Positions 9,904 to 19,222 of a stretch of DNA of 64,000 nt are shown here, piece after piece (the stretch's first letter is position 1; every line of letters begins with the position of its first letter). Where the stretch lies: NCBI RefSeq assembly GCF_040182365.1, contig NZ_CP144460.1, positions 3,472,001 through 3,536,000 of the forward strand. The letters are read 5' to 3'. The notes below the pieces were generated by a model. The model ran no database searches. It was given only the letters and a program-made list of their open reading frames with translations, and was not told where the DNA came from. The translations under genes were made by a program, and so were the position numbers. The DNA comes from Xanthomonas sp. 10-10 (GTDB lineage Bacteria; Pseudomonadota; Gammaproteobacteria; Xanthomonadales; Xanthomonadaceae).

Positions 9904-10654
9904 GCCTGTGATCGACCCGGCCCTGTTGATGGCGCTGTTGCAGACACAGCCCGATCAAGCGATCGCGCTGCTGCGCAAGGCGGCCGCCGGGCACGATGTG
10001 AATGCACAACTGCTGCTCGCGCAGCTGTACGCGGAAGGCCGCGGCGTTCCCGCCGATCCGGCCATGGCGATGCTGTGGTACGAAGTGGCCGCCAATGCCG
10101 GACATCCGGAAGCGATGAATCAACTGGGGCGTTGCCACGAACTGGGCTTCGGCACGGCGTGCAACATCGTGTTGGCCGCGCTGTGGTATCGCCGCGCCGC
10201 CGAGCATGGGCTGGATTGGGGCATGTACAACCTCGCGCATCTGTACGGCTCCGGCCGTGGCGTGGCGCAGGACCACGCGCAGGCATTGGCGTTGTATCGC
10301 ACCGCGGCCGAGCGTGGTCACGCCAAATCGATGAATTTCGTGGCGCGCTATCTCGACCAGGGGCTGGCCTGCGATGCCGATCCACTCGCAGCGCGCAACT
10401 GGTATCGCCGTGCTGCCGAAGCAGGCGATTTTCGCGGCCAGGCCAGTTACGCCACCTTGCTGGCAGACGATGGCGACATCGATCAGGCCGAGCACTGGAT
10501 GCGGTCTGCGATCGCAGGCGGACATGCCGGCTTCCTGCAACAACTCACGCCGCTGCTGACGGGTGCAACGCAGCCACGTCTGCGTGCATTGCTGAGCGAC
10601 GTGGCGAGGCGACAATCGCTACTGCAGGCATCCGTCGCAGCAACCGCGGCCTGA
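9896..10654 (+). CDS. Sel1-repeat (TPR-like) protein
   Basis: The 252-aa protein is a solenoid of Sel1-like repeats. Repeats such as [20 protein letters not shown], then [40 protein letters not shown] and [20 protein letters not shown] recur about every 36 residues. No signal peptide is visible, so it is expected in the cytoplasm as a protein-protein interaction module. It overlaps piuC by 8 bp and ends 7 bp before the PepSY gene. Genes of this type regularly accompany piuC, but a molecular role is not known. Confidence 0.85.
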   Translation: MSEPVIDPALLMALLQTQPDQAIALLRKAAAGHDVNAQLLLAQLYAEGRGVPADPAMAMLWYEVAANAGHPEAMNQLGRCHELGFGTACNIVLAALWYRRAAEHGLDWGMYNLAHLYGSGRGVAQDHAQALALYRTAAERGHAKSMNFVARYLDQGLACDADPLAARNWYRRAAEAGDFRGQASYATLLADDGDIDQAEHWMRSAIAGGHAGFLQQLTPLLTGATQPRLRALLSDVARRQSLLQASVAATAA

Positions 10655-10661
10655 GCACGCC

Positions 10662-11300
10662 ATGTCGACGTCGAACCAGACCCTTGCCACCACCCAGCAA
10701 CGCCGCGGTTTCTGGCTGCGCCTGCTGCATCAATGGCACTGGATCAGCTCGGCGCTGTGCCTGATCGGCATGCTGCTGTTTACGGTCACCGGGCTCACCC
10801 TCAATCACGCCGCGCGTATCGAGGCCAGCCCGTCCACCGAACACCGCACGCTCACCCTGCCGCCAGCGCTGCTGAAGGCCTTGGGCACGCGCCAGGACGG
10901 CGATGCACCGCTGCCGCCGCGCGTGGCGCAATGGCTGGGACGCGAGCTGGAGATCAGCATCGGCACGCGCAACGGCGAATGGTCGCCCGACGAGGTCTAT
11001 CTCGCGCTGCCCCGCCCCGGTGGCGATGCCTGGTTGAGCCTGGACCGCAGCAGCGGCGCGATCGAATACGAGCGCACTTCGCGCGGCGCCATCGCCTATC
11101 TCAACGACCTGCACAAGGGCCGCAACGCCGGACCGGCCTGGGGCTGGTTCATCGACGTGTTCGCCATCGCCTGCCTGGTGTTCTGCATCACCGGCCTGTT
11201 CCTGCTGCACCTGCATGCGCGTCAGCGCAGCATGACCTGGCCGCTGGTCGGCCTGGGCCTGCTGATTCCGCTGCTGATTGCCTTGCTGTTGATCCACTGA
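10662..11300 (+). CDS. PepSY-associated transmembrane protein
   Basis: The 212-aa inner-membrane protein has a transmembrane helix at about residues 27-48 and two more at about 160-182 and 190-211, enclosing a PepSY-like periplasmic domain. Histidines in [15 protein letters not shown] and LNDLHKGRN lie near the membrane borders, like the heme-binding histidines of PepSY-TM ferric-siderophore reductases (FoxB/FpvG type). It starts 7 bp after the Sel1 gene and is followed within 19 bp by the DUF2271 gene. I infer an electron-transfer role across the inner membrane. Confidence 0.85.
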   Translation: MSTSNQTLATTQQRRGFWLRLLHQWHWISSALCLIGMLLFTVTGLTLNHAARIEASPSTEHRTLTLPPALLKALGTRQDGDAPLPPRVAQWLGRELEISIGTRNGEWSPDEVYLALPRPGGDAWLSLDRSSGAIEYERTSRGAIAYLNDLHKGRNAGPAWGWFIDVFAIACLVFCITGLFLLHLHARQRSMTWPLVGLGLLIPLLIALLLIH

Positions 11301-11319
11301 CCTTTTACCGGAGACGATC

Positions 11320-11835
11320 ATGCGCGCCACCCTGACTATCGCTCTGAGCGGCCTGCTCGCCATGCCGGCGTATGCGGCCACGCTCGACATCAACGTCGAG
11401 ATCCCCAAGCTCACTGTCGCCGAATACCACCGCCCGTACGTGGCGATCTGGCTGGAAGGCGCAGACCAGAAGGTCGCCGCCAATCTGGCGGTCTGGTACC
11501 AATCCAAGGACACCGCCGAAGGCCACGGAACCAAGTGGTTGCCGGATCTGCGCCAGTGGTGGCGCAAGAGCGGCCGCACTCTGGAGGTGCCGGTCGACGG
11601 CGTGACCGGCCCCACCCGGCCTGCCGGCGCGCACGCGTTGTCGTTCACCGATACCAAGGGCGTGCTGAAGTCGCTGCCGGCCGGCCAGTACACGTTGGTG
11701 GTGGAAGCCGCGCGCGAAGTCGGCGGCCGCGAACTGGTCAAGGTGCCTTTCAGCTGGCCGGCGAAGTCTGCGCAGACCGCCAAGGCCAGCGGCAGCAGCG
11801 AACTCGGCGCCGTCAGCCTGGTCGCCAAACCCTGA
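11320..11835 (+). CDS. DUF2271 periplasmic protein, possible FMN carrier
   Basis: The 171-aa protein has a Sec signal peptide (cleavage after about residue 19, MPAYA). A motif D93-G-V-T-G-P-T99 closely resembles the ApbE flavinylation consensus D-x-x-[ST]-G-A-[ST], with Pro in place of Ala; Thr96 would carry the FMN. apbE lies three genes downstream in this view, with the PepSY gene directly upstream, so this is a good candidate for a flavinylated periplasmic electron carrier. DUF2271 is otherwise an uncharacterised family. The flavinylation is inference from motif plus neighbourhood. Confidence 0.82.
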   Translation: MRATLTIALSGLLAMPAYAATLDINVEIPKLTVAEYHRPYVAIWLEGADQKVAANLAVWYQSKDTAEGHGTKWLPDLRQWWRKSGRTLEVPVDGVTGPTRPAGAHALSFTDTKGVLKSLPAGQYTLVVEAAREVGGRELVKVPFSWPAKSAQTAKASGSSELGAVSLVAKP

Positions 11836-12007
11836 GCGTCACCTGCTGGTGGCGGCCGCACGCAGCGTACGCGGCCGACCACGGCACAACGGCGCAGTGC
11901 ATCGCGTTGCCAGATACATATCGCTTTCCACGCATCCACGCAGCGCCACACCTGCGCGCTGATCAGACACGTGACCCACCGTCCTCATCGTCCTTCAAGG
12001 AGTTGTC

Positions 12008-12811
12008 ATGAAACGTTCGCTCGTCCTGATCGCCATGCTCGCCGCACTACCGGTCAGCGCACTCGCCCACAAGGCCTGGTTGCTGCCGTCGCAGACCGTC
12101 ATCGCCGGCGAGGCGCCGTGGATCACCGTCGATGCGGCAGTGTCCAACGACCTGTTCTACTTCAACCACGTGCCGCTGCGCCTGGACAACCTGAGCATCA
12201 CCGCGCCCGACGGCAGCACGCTCAAGCCGGAAAATCCGGCCACCGGCAAGTACCGCAGCGTGTTCGACCTGCAGCTCACCCAGCCCGGCACCTACAAGCT
12301 CGCCATCATCAATGCCGGGCTGTTCGCCAGCTGGAAGGAAGACGGCAAGCCCAAGCGCTGGCGCGGCAACGAGGCCAGCTTTGCCACCGAAGTGCCGAAG
12401 AACGCGCAGGAATTGCAGGTCTCGCAATCGCTCAATCGCGTGGAAACCTTCGTGACCCGTGGCGCGCCAACCACCACAGCGCTCAAGCCCAGCGGCAAGG
12501 GCATCGAGCTGATTCCGGTGACCCACCCCAACGATCTGGTCGCAGGTGAAGCGGCGCAGTTCACCCTGCAGCTGGACGGCAAGCCGGCAGCCGGGCTGGA
12601 GATCGAGATCGTGCGCGGCGGCACGCGCTATCGCGATGCGCAGAACGAGATCAAGTTCAATACCGACGCCAAGGGCGGCTTCAGCGTGACGTGGCCGGAA
12701 CCGGGCATGTACTGGCTGGAAGCCACCAGCGAAGACAGCAAGACCTCGCTGCCGCAGGCCAAGCAACGCCGCCTTGGCTATGTCGCCACACTGGAAGTGT
12801 TGCCGCAGTAA
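12008..12811 (+). CDS. DUF4198 periplasmic protein
   Basis: This 267-aa exported protein has a signal peptide (about residues 1-20, ending SALA) and a mature chain beginning HKAWLLPSQ. The body is predicted to be two beta-sandwich units, and the second (about 165-265) is DUF4198-like, ending with [13 protein letters not shown] metal-related periplasmic role has been suggested for the family, and an N-terminal histidine after cleavage could act as a metal ligand. It has its own ribosome site (AAGGAG) after a 172-bp spacer. Exact function is unknown. Confidence 0.85.
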   Translation: MKRSLVLIAMLAALPVSALAHKAWLLPSQTVIAGEAPWITVDAAVSNDLFYFNHVPLRLDNLSITAPDGSTLKPENPATGKYRSVFDLQLTQPGTYKLAIINAGLFASWKEDGKPKRWRGNEASFATEVPKNAQELQVSQSLNRVETFVTRGAPTTTALKPSGKGIELIPVTHPNDLVAGEAAQFTLQLDGKPAAGLEIEIVRGGTRYRDAQNEIKFNTDAKGGFSVTWPEPGMYWLEATSEDSKTSLPQAKQRRLGYVATLEVLPQ

Positions 12812-12945
12812 TCGCCGCACGCACGCCACTGCGTTGACCGGATGGTCAGTGCAGTGGCGCTGTGGTGGCGACACATGCCATTGGCGGGTGCACAGCGCGG
12901 AGCATCAACCTGCGCATCCCTGCTGCCTCAAGGACAGACCGCGTG

Positions 12946-13986
12946 ATGCAAACGGCACGTTCGCGCGTCACCATGGCTGCTTCAGGCAGCGCCTGCTCGA
13001 CCGGTCCACACATGCATCCAGTTTCTTCCGCAGACGACGCCGTTGCCTCCCTGGGCGGGCGCAGCATGGGCACGACCTGGAGCGTCAAGCTGGTAGCGCC
13101 GCGTGCGCGCGACCTGCATCCCCTGCATGCGCGTATCCAGGCGGCGCTCGACCGTGTGGTCGCGCAAATGAGCACCTGGGAAGCGGACTCGGATATCAGC
13201 CGCTACAACCGTGCCGCAGCAGGTGACTGGCAGACCTTGCCCGACGACTTCTTCAGCGTGCTGCGCACCGCGCTGCAGATTGCCCAGGCCAGCGACGGCG
13301 CGTTCGATCCCACGGTCGGGCCAATGGTCGAGCTGTGGGGCTTTGGCGCCTCTGGCGGCCGGCGACGCGTACCCTCGCCCGAGCAGATCGCGCAGGCGCG
13401 CCTGCGCTGTGGTTGGCGACGCCTGCAACTGGATGGCAGGCGGTTGCTGCAACCCGGCGCTGTCGCACTGGATCTGTCCGGCATCGCCAAAGGCTTCGGA
13501 GTGGACTGCGTACACCATGCGTTGCGACAGGCCGACATCGAGGACGCCTTGATCGACGTGGGCGGCGAACTGTTCGGCTATGGACGCAAACCCGATGGCA
13601 GCGCATGGCGTGTACTGGTCGAATCCGCGCCCGATGAGGACGCCGGCGCTGCCTTGCCGACACGTGTGCTTGCCTTGGACGGGCTGGCAGTCGCCACATC
13701 CGGCGATCGTTGGCACCGCTTCGATGCCGACGGCATGCGCTACGCGCACACCTTCGACCCACGGACCGGAGCGCCGATTCCGCACGCGCCTGCCGCCGTC
13801 ACCGTCCTGGCACGCGACGCCATGCAGGCCGATGCCTGGGCCACCGCGATGACCGTGCTCGGCACCGACGCCGGGCTCGCCCATGCCGCCAGGACCGACC
13901 TGGCAGTGCGCTTCCTGACGCGCCACGATGGCAGCTTGCACGAAGCGATGAGCCCCGCATTCGAGCGGAATCTGGCGGCGTCATGA
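12946..13986 (+). CDS. apbE: FAD:protein FMN transferase (ApbE family)
   Basis: ApbE attaches FMN from FAD to Ser/Thr of target proteins by a phosphoester bond, using Mg2+. The product (346 aa from the ATG at 12946) contains the N-terminal GRSMGTTWSVKLV motif, the middle ALDLSGIAKGFGVD block and the metal/FAD motif YAHTFDPRTGAPI near residue 270. No signal peptide or lipobox is visible with this start or with GTG 12862, although ApbE enzymes acting on exported targets are normally exported. It overlaps the reductase gene by 4 bp (ATGA). The start codon is uncertain. Confidence 0.9.
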   Translation: MQTARSRVTMAASGSACSTGPHMHPVSSADDAVASLGGRSMGTTWSVKLVAPRARDLHPLHARIQAALDRVVAQMSTWEADSDISRYNRAAAGDWQTLPDDFFSVLRTALQIAQASDGAFDPTVGPMVELWGFGASGGRRRVPSPEQIAQARLRCGWRRLQLDGRRLLQPGAVALDLSGIAKGFGVDCVHHALRQADIEDALIDVGGELFGYGRKPDGSAWRVLVESAPDEDAGAALPTRVLALDGLAVATSGDRWHRFDADGMRYAHTFDPRTGAPIPHAPAAVTVLARDAMQADAWATAMTVLGTDAGLAHAARTDLAVRFLTRHDGSLHEAMSPAFERNLAAS

Positions 13987-15599
13987 GTGTCGCGAGCCCA
14001 CGCGTGTGGATGGGTAACGGGATGGCGCTGCTCGTCTTGGCCGCGCTTATCGGATGGCTTGCCCGCCTGCATGACGGTGCGTGGTGGGCCGCGCCCACAC
14101 CGCATCGTTGGCAATGGGCCGCCGTCGGGATGGCCGCGTATGCCGTGCTGTGCGCTGCGGTCTTCCTGCGCCGCCGGGCTCGCGCCGACACCCCGCACGG
14201 CGACAGCAGCGGCGTGTTGATCGTGTGGGCAAGCCAGACCGGGTTCGCACGCGAACTGGCCGAACGCAGCGCCGCTGCCTTGCAATCGGCAGGCATCGGC
14301 GTCCATGCATTGCCGCTGCAAGCAGTGGGTGCAGAGCAGCTCGCGCGCGTGCCACGTTTGCTGTGCATCGTCAGCACCACGGGCGAAGGCGACGCCCCGG
14401 ATCACGCGCAGGCTGCGGTGCGTCACTGGCTCGCCGACAACGGGCAGGATCTGGCCGCCATGCAATACGCGGTGCTGGCGCTCGGCGATCGCCGTTACAC
14501 CCAGTTCTGCGCATTCGGCAGGCATGTCGACGACCGCCTGCAGGCGCGCGGCGGCACCCGCCTGTTCGAGCGGATCGAGGTCGACAATGCCGACCCGCGC
14601 GCCTTGCAGCAATGGCAACAGCGCCTGTCGGCATTGGCGCCTGCCCTTGCAACGCAGCCCGACTGGAGCGTGCCGACTTACGCCGCCTGGCAGCTGCGCG
14701 AACGCGTCCACGTCAATCCAGGCAGCGCAGGCGCACCGATCCATCGACTGCGTCTCACGCCCATCGATGGCACGCTGCCGCCATGGGTTGCCGGCGACAT
14801 CGCCGAGATCGCACCGGAAAACGCTCCGGAAAGTGTCGAGGCATGGTTGCAGCGCCATCGACGCGACGGCGCAGACATCGTCGACGGTCGTACGCTGCGC
14901 GCCTGGCTTGGCCGCTCGCACCTGCCGACCGATGCACAGATGGCGGCCACGACGTCATCGGATGCGACCGCCTTGGTGCATCGCCTGCTCGCGCTGCCGC
15001 ATCGCGAATACTCGCTGGCATCTACCAGCGAAGAAGGACACGCCGAACTGCTGATCCGCGAACACCGGCATGCCGACGGGCATCTTGGGATCGGCAGTGG
15101 CTGGCTGTGCGTGCATGCTCCCGTCGGCGCGACGATCGCCTTGCGCCTGCGCAGCAATCCGGGGTTCCATCCGCCAGCACCCGAGCACCCCATGCTGCTG
15201 ATCGGCAATGGCACCGGCATCGCCGGCTTGCGCGCCCATCTACGCGCACGAATCGCGGTCGGGGCGAGCGACAACTGGCTGATCTTTGGCGAACGCAATG
15301 CCGCGCACGATGCGCTGTATGCCGAAGAACTGCAGCAGTGGCAACACGCTGGCTGGATCGCGCGTCTGGACCTTGTGTATTCGCGCGACCACACCCCAGC
15401 GGTGCGTTACGTACAACATGCATTGGCCGCTGCCAGCGATAGCCTGCGCCAGTGGATCGACCGCGGTGGCTGCATCTATCTCTGCGGCAGCCTGCGCGGC
15501 ATGGCAACCGACGTGGACAGCACCCTCGATATCCTGATGGGCATCGACGTCAGGCAAGAACTGCTACGCAGCGGCCGCTACCGTCGCGACGTGTATTGA
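13983..15599 (+). CDS. Membrane-anchored CysJ-like flavodoxin reductase
   Basis: The 538-aa protein has two N-terminal transmembrane helices (about 13-28 and 44-63), a flavodoxin-like FMN domain from about residue 77 (IVWASQTGFARELAE, STTGEGDAPDHA, LALGDRRYTQFCAFG), and a C-terminal FAD/NADPH ferredoxin-reductase domain with LLIGNGTGIAGLRAHL, FGERN and YLCGSLRGMATDVD. It would pass electrons from NADPH to a membrane or periplasmic partner. It shares a 4-bp overlap with apbE and is the last gene of the cluster. Domain calls are firm; the electron acceptor is inferred. Confidence 0.88.
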   Translation: MSVASPRVWMGNGMALLVLAALIGWLARLHDGAWWAAPTPHRWQWAAVGMAAYAVLCAAVFLRRRARADTPHGDSSGVLIVWASQTGFARELAERSAAALQSAGIGVHALPLQAVGAEQLARVPRLLCIVSTTGEGDAPDHAQAAVRHWLADNGQDLAAMQYAVLALGDRRYTQFCAFGRHVDDRLQARGGTRLFERIEVDNADPRALQQWQQRLSALAPALATQPDWSVPTYAAWQLRERVHVNPGSAGAPIHRLRLTPIDGTLPPWVAGDIAEIAPENAPESVEAWLQRHRRDGADIVDGRTLRAWLGRSHLPTDAQMAATTSSDATALVHRLLALPHREYSLASTSEEGHAELLIREHRHADGHLGIGSGWLCVHAPVGATIALRLRSNPGFHPPAPEHPMLLIGNGTGIAGLRAHLRARIAVGASDNWLIFGERNAAHDALYAEELQQWQHAGWIARLDLVYSRDHTPAVRYVQHALAAASDSLRQWIDRGGCIYLCGSLRGMATDVDSTLDILMGIDVRQELLRSGRYRRDVY

Positions 15600-15966
15600 A
15601 CGGCAACCATGCAGGCTGAGCATGGCAACTTGGCACCGTGGAGCGCTACGATCGGTGGCAATCGGTGCGCGGCAGCGACGGCATCCGACACCGCCCCGCG
15701 ATGCTTCCCTCTACGTTGCAGGTCGTGCCATCGGCCACTTTCAAGGTCTCTGAATCCGACATGCAGCAATACTCGTTCGCCGGTAACCATGCTCCGCACC
15801 GTCACGCTGCTGCATGCATGCAAGATCGCTGACGCCTGGAGGCAGGCAATGCGGAAAAGGCGCGTCAAATCCGACGTGCTAGCCACTGGGCCCAAATCGG
15901 ATGTACTTGGACTCGCACCCCCAGCCGTTCGATGCACGTACGAACATGCTTGGCTGCCCGGACCAG
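15600..15966. other. Intergenic region with no recognised gene
   Basis: This 367-bp gap separates two convergent genes. I find no convincing coding sequence. A short direct repeat, AAATCCGACGTGCTA and AAATCGGATGTACTT, lies near 15865 and 15894. No clear U-tract terminator is visible. Confidence 0.5.
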
Positions 15967-16668
15967 CTAATCAGAGGTTCCGGCACGCGGACTGACGCGG
16001 ATCGCCAGCAGCTCGCCGCCGCCCTCGAGTACGTAACGGGTGCGCGTCGATGCACTCAGCCATGCGGTATCGCCGGCAGCCAGTGGTGGCAGTTCACTGT
16101 CGCGCCCAAAGCTGGCCTGGCCCGCCAGCAGGTGAATGGCCCAGGCGCTGCCCGGATCCGCGAAGAACAGCATCGTGCCGACCAAGGGGCGATGCAGGAG
16201 CTCGGTATGCAGCAGATCGCGGCGCCACATCAGATTGAAATCCTGCGTCGGCCCATCGAGCAAGCGCGCATCGACGGCCTCCTCGCCAGCGAATCGGACG
16301 CGCTGGTAAGGCGGCAGCAACTCGACCACGCGCGCGGCGCCGGCAGTGCCTGCGTCGCCACCATCGCCATCGGTGGTGCCGGTGATCAGGCCATCCGCAT
16401 GAGCAGCGCCATCACCCGGATCGAGCACGCCAGCACCAAACTGCAGCCGCATCCCGTTTCCGTGCAGCAGCACCAGTTCGCGATCGATCCCCGGGAATGC
16501 AGAAAACGCAGCATCGCGTTCAATCTCGGCAATGGACAGCCGCAATACCCAGGCCTCGGGTTCCCCGAGCCGCAGGATCTCGCGTGTCCAACCCAATTGA
16601 TTGCGCCACCGCTCGCGGTGGTACTCGGTGGCCGGGATCACCCGGCTGCTCAGGTCTGTCAGCTGCAT
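15967..16668 (-). CDS. HutD/Ves-family protein
   Basis: The 233-aa protein matches the HutD family, a bicupin fold linked to histidine utilisation and related Ves proteins. Family blocks include WRNQLGWTREIL near the N-terminus, LSIAEIERDAAFSAFPGIDR and LLHGNGMRL, with the C-terminal LLAGQASFGRDSELPPLAAG. The start at 16668 (MQLTDLSSRV) is preferred over the ATG at 16695 because the family begins there. It converges with the iron cluster and is alone on this strand, without hut genes nearby. Its biochemical function remains unproven. Confidence 0.82.
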   Translation of the reverse strand: MQLTDLSSRVIPATEYHRERWRNQLGWTREILRLGEPEAWVLRLSIAEIERDAAFSAFPGIDRELVLLHGNGMRLQFGAGVLDPGDGAAHADGLITGTTDGDGGDAGTAGAARVVELLPPYQRVRFAGEEAVDARLLDGPTQDFNLMWRRDLLHTELLHRPLVGTMLFFADPGSAWAIHLLAGQASFGRDSELPPLAAGDTAWLSASTRTRYVLEGGGELLAIRVSPRAGTSD

Positions 16669-16741
16669 CGGCGCATTGTGCCCGAAGCCCGGCACTCAAG
16701 CCCTGCCAAGGCCACGTGGCAGAGCGACACACCCTGAAACG

Positions 16742-16780
16742 AAAAACGCCCGGCTGCACATCCAAGTGCAACACCGGGCG
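16742..16780 (-). terminator. Intrinsic terminator downstream of the ComEA-like gene
   Basis: A stem of CGCCCGG (16747-16753) with CCGGGCG (16774-16780) extends with inner pairs TGCAC/GTGCA and is followed on the minus strand by five Ts (16742-16746). The minus-strand transcript of the ComEA-like gene (stop at 16883) runs into it. Its T-tract and long stem make it one of the clearest terminators in the window. Confidence 0.8.
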
Positions 16781-16882
16781 ATTCCACGTCCTTGTCGGCT
16801 TCCAGCCATCCCCCGGACATCCTGTCCAGTTAGGTTGCGGCCACGCATCCTCGCGTCGAACCGTATCTCGGATCCCTTCCCC

Positions 16883-17215
16883 TTAACGCCGTCCCACCGG
16901 TTTCACCGCCGCCCCCTTGGCAGCCTTCTTGGCGGGAGCCATCGTGGCTCCTACTTCGATCAGGTCTCGATTCCGTTCGACCGTCTTGAGTCCGATGCCC
17001 TTGACCAGTGCCAGTTCCTCGGCACTTTTGAAGGGACCGTTTGCCTGACGGTGCTCGACGATTGCCTCGGCTTTTGATCGCCCGACATTCGTCAGCACCT
17101 TGTCCAATTCCTCAGCAGACGCGGTGTTGATATCGACCTTGTCGAGCGCGTACGCATTCGAGGACAACAACAACGCCAGTAGCAGGGACTTCAGGACTAC
17201 GGTAAATGACTTCAT
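16883..17215 (-). CDS. ComEA-like helix-hairpin-helix protein
   Basis: The 110-aa secreted protein has a signal peptide (about residues 1-24, ending NAYA) and one double helix-hairpin-helix DNA-binding domain, with DINTASAEELDKVLTNVGRSKA followed by FKSAEELALVKGIGLKTVER (split here for length). The C-terminal tail is rich in Lys, Ala and Pro. The start at 17215 is chosen because it has a GGAGCG ribosome site and begins the signal peptide. ComEA proteins bind DNA in the periplasm during transformation; this one lacks the anchor, so a role in DNA binding after export is inferred. Confidence 0.85.
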   Translation of the reverse strand: MKSFTVVLKSLLLALLLSSNAYALDKVDINTASAEELDKVLTNVGRSKAEAIVEHRQANGPFKSAEELALVKGIGLKTVERNRDLIEVGATMAPAKKAAKGAAVKPVGRR

Positions 17216-17414
17216 TGCAACGCTCCTTGTGGCTTGGGTGATGGTCCTAGCCAGCATTCCTGCCGGCGGAGCCAGTGTCCCGCGCCACATGCAGCAATCC
17301 TATCGCCAACGAACTTTTCACACAGCCGGTGAACTGCGCGCCGCCTTGTAGGGAAATCCCTACCCCTGGCCTCGGGCGTAGAATGTGCCATTACGTCACG
17401 CATTCGGAGCCTTC

Positions 17415-18908
17415 ATGGACAGCGCCAAGATCGACCAATTCATCAGCGATACCTGGGACCGGGAGATCGTCCCGCAGCTGGTCGATTACATCCGTATCCC
17501 CAATAAATCGCCGATGTTCGACGCCGATTGGGTGGCCCACGGCTATATGGAGCAGGCCGTGACGCTGATGGAAACCTGGGCGCGTGCGCAGGCCATCAAT
17601 GGCATGCAGGTAGAGGTGGTGCGCCTGGACGGCCGTACGCCGCTGATCTTCATCGAGATCCCTGCCACGGGTCCGGAGTCCGGCGACGACACCGTGTTGC
17701 TGTATGGCCATCTGGACAAGCAGCCGGAGATGACGGGTTGGGACGCCGACCTGGGCCCCTGGGAGCCGGTGCTGCGCGACGACAAGTTGTATGGCCGCGG
17801 CGGCGCCGACGACGGTTACGCGATCTTCGGTTCTCTGGCTGCGATTCTGGCGCTGCGCACCCAGGGTCTGCCGCACGCGCGTTGCGTGGTGCTGATCGAA
17901 GCCTGCGAGGAATCCGGTAGCTACGATCTGCCCGCGTATGTGGATCATCTGGCCGAGCGCATCGGCAAGCCGTCGCTGGTGGTGTGCCTGGACTCGGGCT
18001 GCGGCAATTACGAGCAGCTGTGGTGCACCACCTCGCTGCGCGGGCTGACCGGTGGCAACCTCAGCGTGAAGGTGCTGGAGGAAGGCGTGCATTCGGGCGA
18101 TGCCTCTGGCGTGGTGCCGTCCAGCTTCCGGCTGCTGCGGCAATTGCTTTCTCGCATCGAAGACGAGGCCACGGGCCGCATTCTGCTGGAGGGGCTGCAC
18201 GTGGAGGTGCCGGAGGAGCGACTGACCCAGGCCAAGGCCGCGGCAACAACGCTGGATACCGCCATCTTCGACAAGTTCCCGATGGTCGATGGCCTGGTGC
18301 CGATGCATGAGGACCTCACCGAGCTGGTCTTGAACCGGACCTGGCGCCCGGCGCTGTCGATCACCGGTGTGGACGGCATGCCGCCGCTGGCTTCGGCCGG
18401 CAATGTGTTGCGTCCGCAAACGGCGGTGAAGCTGTCGCTGCGGCTGCCGCCGACCGCCGACGGAAAGGCCTGCGGCGAGCTGCTCAAGCAGGCCTTGCTG
18501 CGCGACCCTCCGAATGGCGCGCAGGTCACGCTGGAACTGGAAAAGGCCTCGTCCGGCTGGAATGCCCCGGCCATGGCGCCTTGGCTGGAAAAGGCCATCG
18601 ACGATGCAAGCCAGGCGTTCTTCGACAAGCCGGCGATGTACATGGGCGAAGGCGGCTCGATTCCGTTCATGGGCATGCTGGGCGAAAAGTTCCCGGGCGC
18701 ACAGTTCATGATTACCGGCGTGCTGGGGCCGCATTCCAATGCGCATGGCCCGAACGAGTTCCTGCACATCCCGATGGGCAAGCGCGTCACTGCCTGCGTG
18801 TCGAAGGTGATCGCCGAGCATCACGCGGCCTGCCTGCGCGGCGAAACCAGCGGCTCGCCGGTGGCGGCCGACAGCGGCACCCGTCATGGTGGACATGGTT
18901 GCTGTTGA
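17415..18908 (+). CDS. M20-family metallopeptidase (dipeptidase)
   Basis: The 497-aa protein is an M20 (CNDP-type) zinc peptidase. The catalytic block VLLYGHLDKQPE holds a zinc histidine and aspartate, followed by YGRGGADDGYA and the glutamate pair in LIEACEESGS. A dimerisation domain (about 215-390) separates the two halves of the metal site. The ATG at 17415 has a GGAG site at the right distance and starts the family-like MDSAKIDQF. It is a cytosolic peptidase acting on small peptides, with the exact substrate unknown. It is not in a visible operon. Confidence 0.92.
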   Translation: MDSAKIDQFISDTWDREIVPQLVDYIRIPNKSPMFDADWVAHGYMEQAVTLMETWARAQAINGMQVEVVRLDGRTPLIFIEIPATGPESGDDTVLLYGHLDKQPEMTGWDADLGPWEPVLRDDKLYGRGGADDGYAIFGSLAAILALRTQGLPHARCVVLIEACEESGSYDLPAYVDHLAERIGKPSLVVCLDSGCGNYEQLWCTTSLRGLTGGNLSVKVLEEGVHSGDASGVVPSSFRLLRQLLSRIEDEATGRILLEGLHVEVPEERLTQAKAAATTLDTAIFDKFPMVDGLVPMHEDLTELVLNRTWRPALSITGVDGMPPLASAGNVLRPQTAVKLSLRLPPTADGKACGELLKQALLRDPPNGAQVTLELEKASSGWNAPAMAPWLEKAIDDASQAFFDKPAMYMGEGGSIPFMGMLGEKFPGAQFMITGVLGPHSNAHGPNEFLHIPMGKRVTACVSKVIAEHHAACLRGETSGSPVAADSGTRHGGHGCC

Positions 18909-19222
18909 GGCCGTGAGGCCGCCGCGGGCCGAGCGCGTGCGCTGACGTCAGGCCTGGAATTGCAATCGCATCGAACCAGGCAGCATCGGCGAGGGGGCAG
19001 CGGCCCCTCACCCAGCTCCCGGCCCGCCAGGACCCGGAGCTGGGGATCGAGCATCCGGTTGAATGCCGATACCTGCACCGGCACTGTGGCGCGCCGCTGC
19101 TGCGGCACTGCGAAAGCCCTTGCTGAAGGCATCCCATCAGCGTCGCCCGCACTGCGCTTGCGGCGCAGGTCGCCGACATCCGAAATGCTAGTCTGCCGAT
19201 CCCTTTCGCCTTCGGTGCTGCG
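18909..19222. other. Intergenic region upstream of the GlsB-type gene
   Basis: This 314-bp region has no confident gene. A hairpin forms between CCCAGCTCC (19013) and GGAGCTGGG (19038), without a T-run. A GCTAGTCT octamer at 19187-19194 lies 28 bp before the downstream start and may be a -10 region. The same octamer occurs upstream of pip and of the secreted protease. Confidence 0.45.

Noticed and set aside
11050..11085. DRSSGAI segment of the PepSY protein as an FMN site
   Set aside because: It resembles the ApbE motif but also the common D-x-x-[ST]-G-x-[VI] turn found in many PepSY domains, so I kept the DUF2271 motif as the better candidate.
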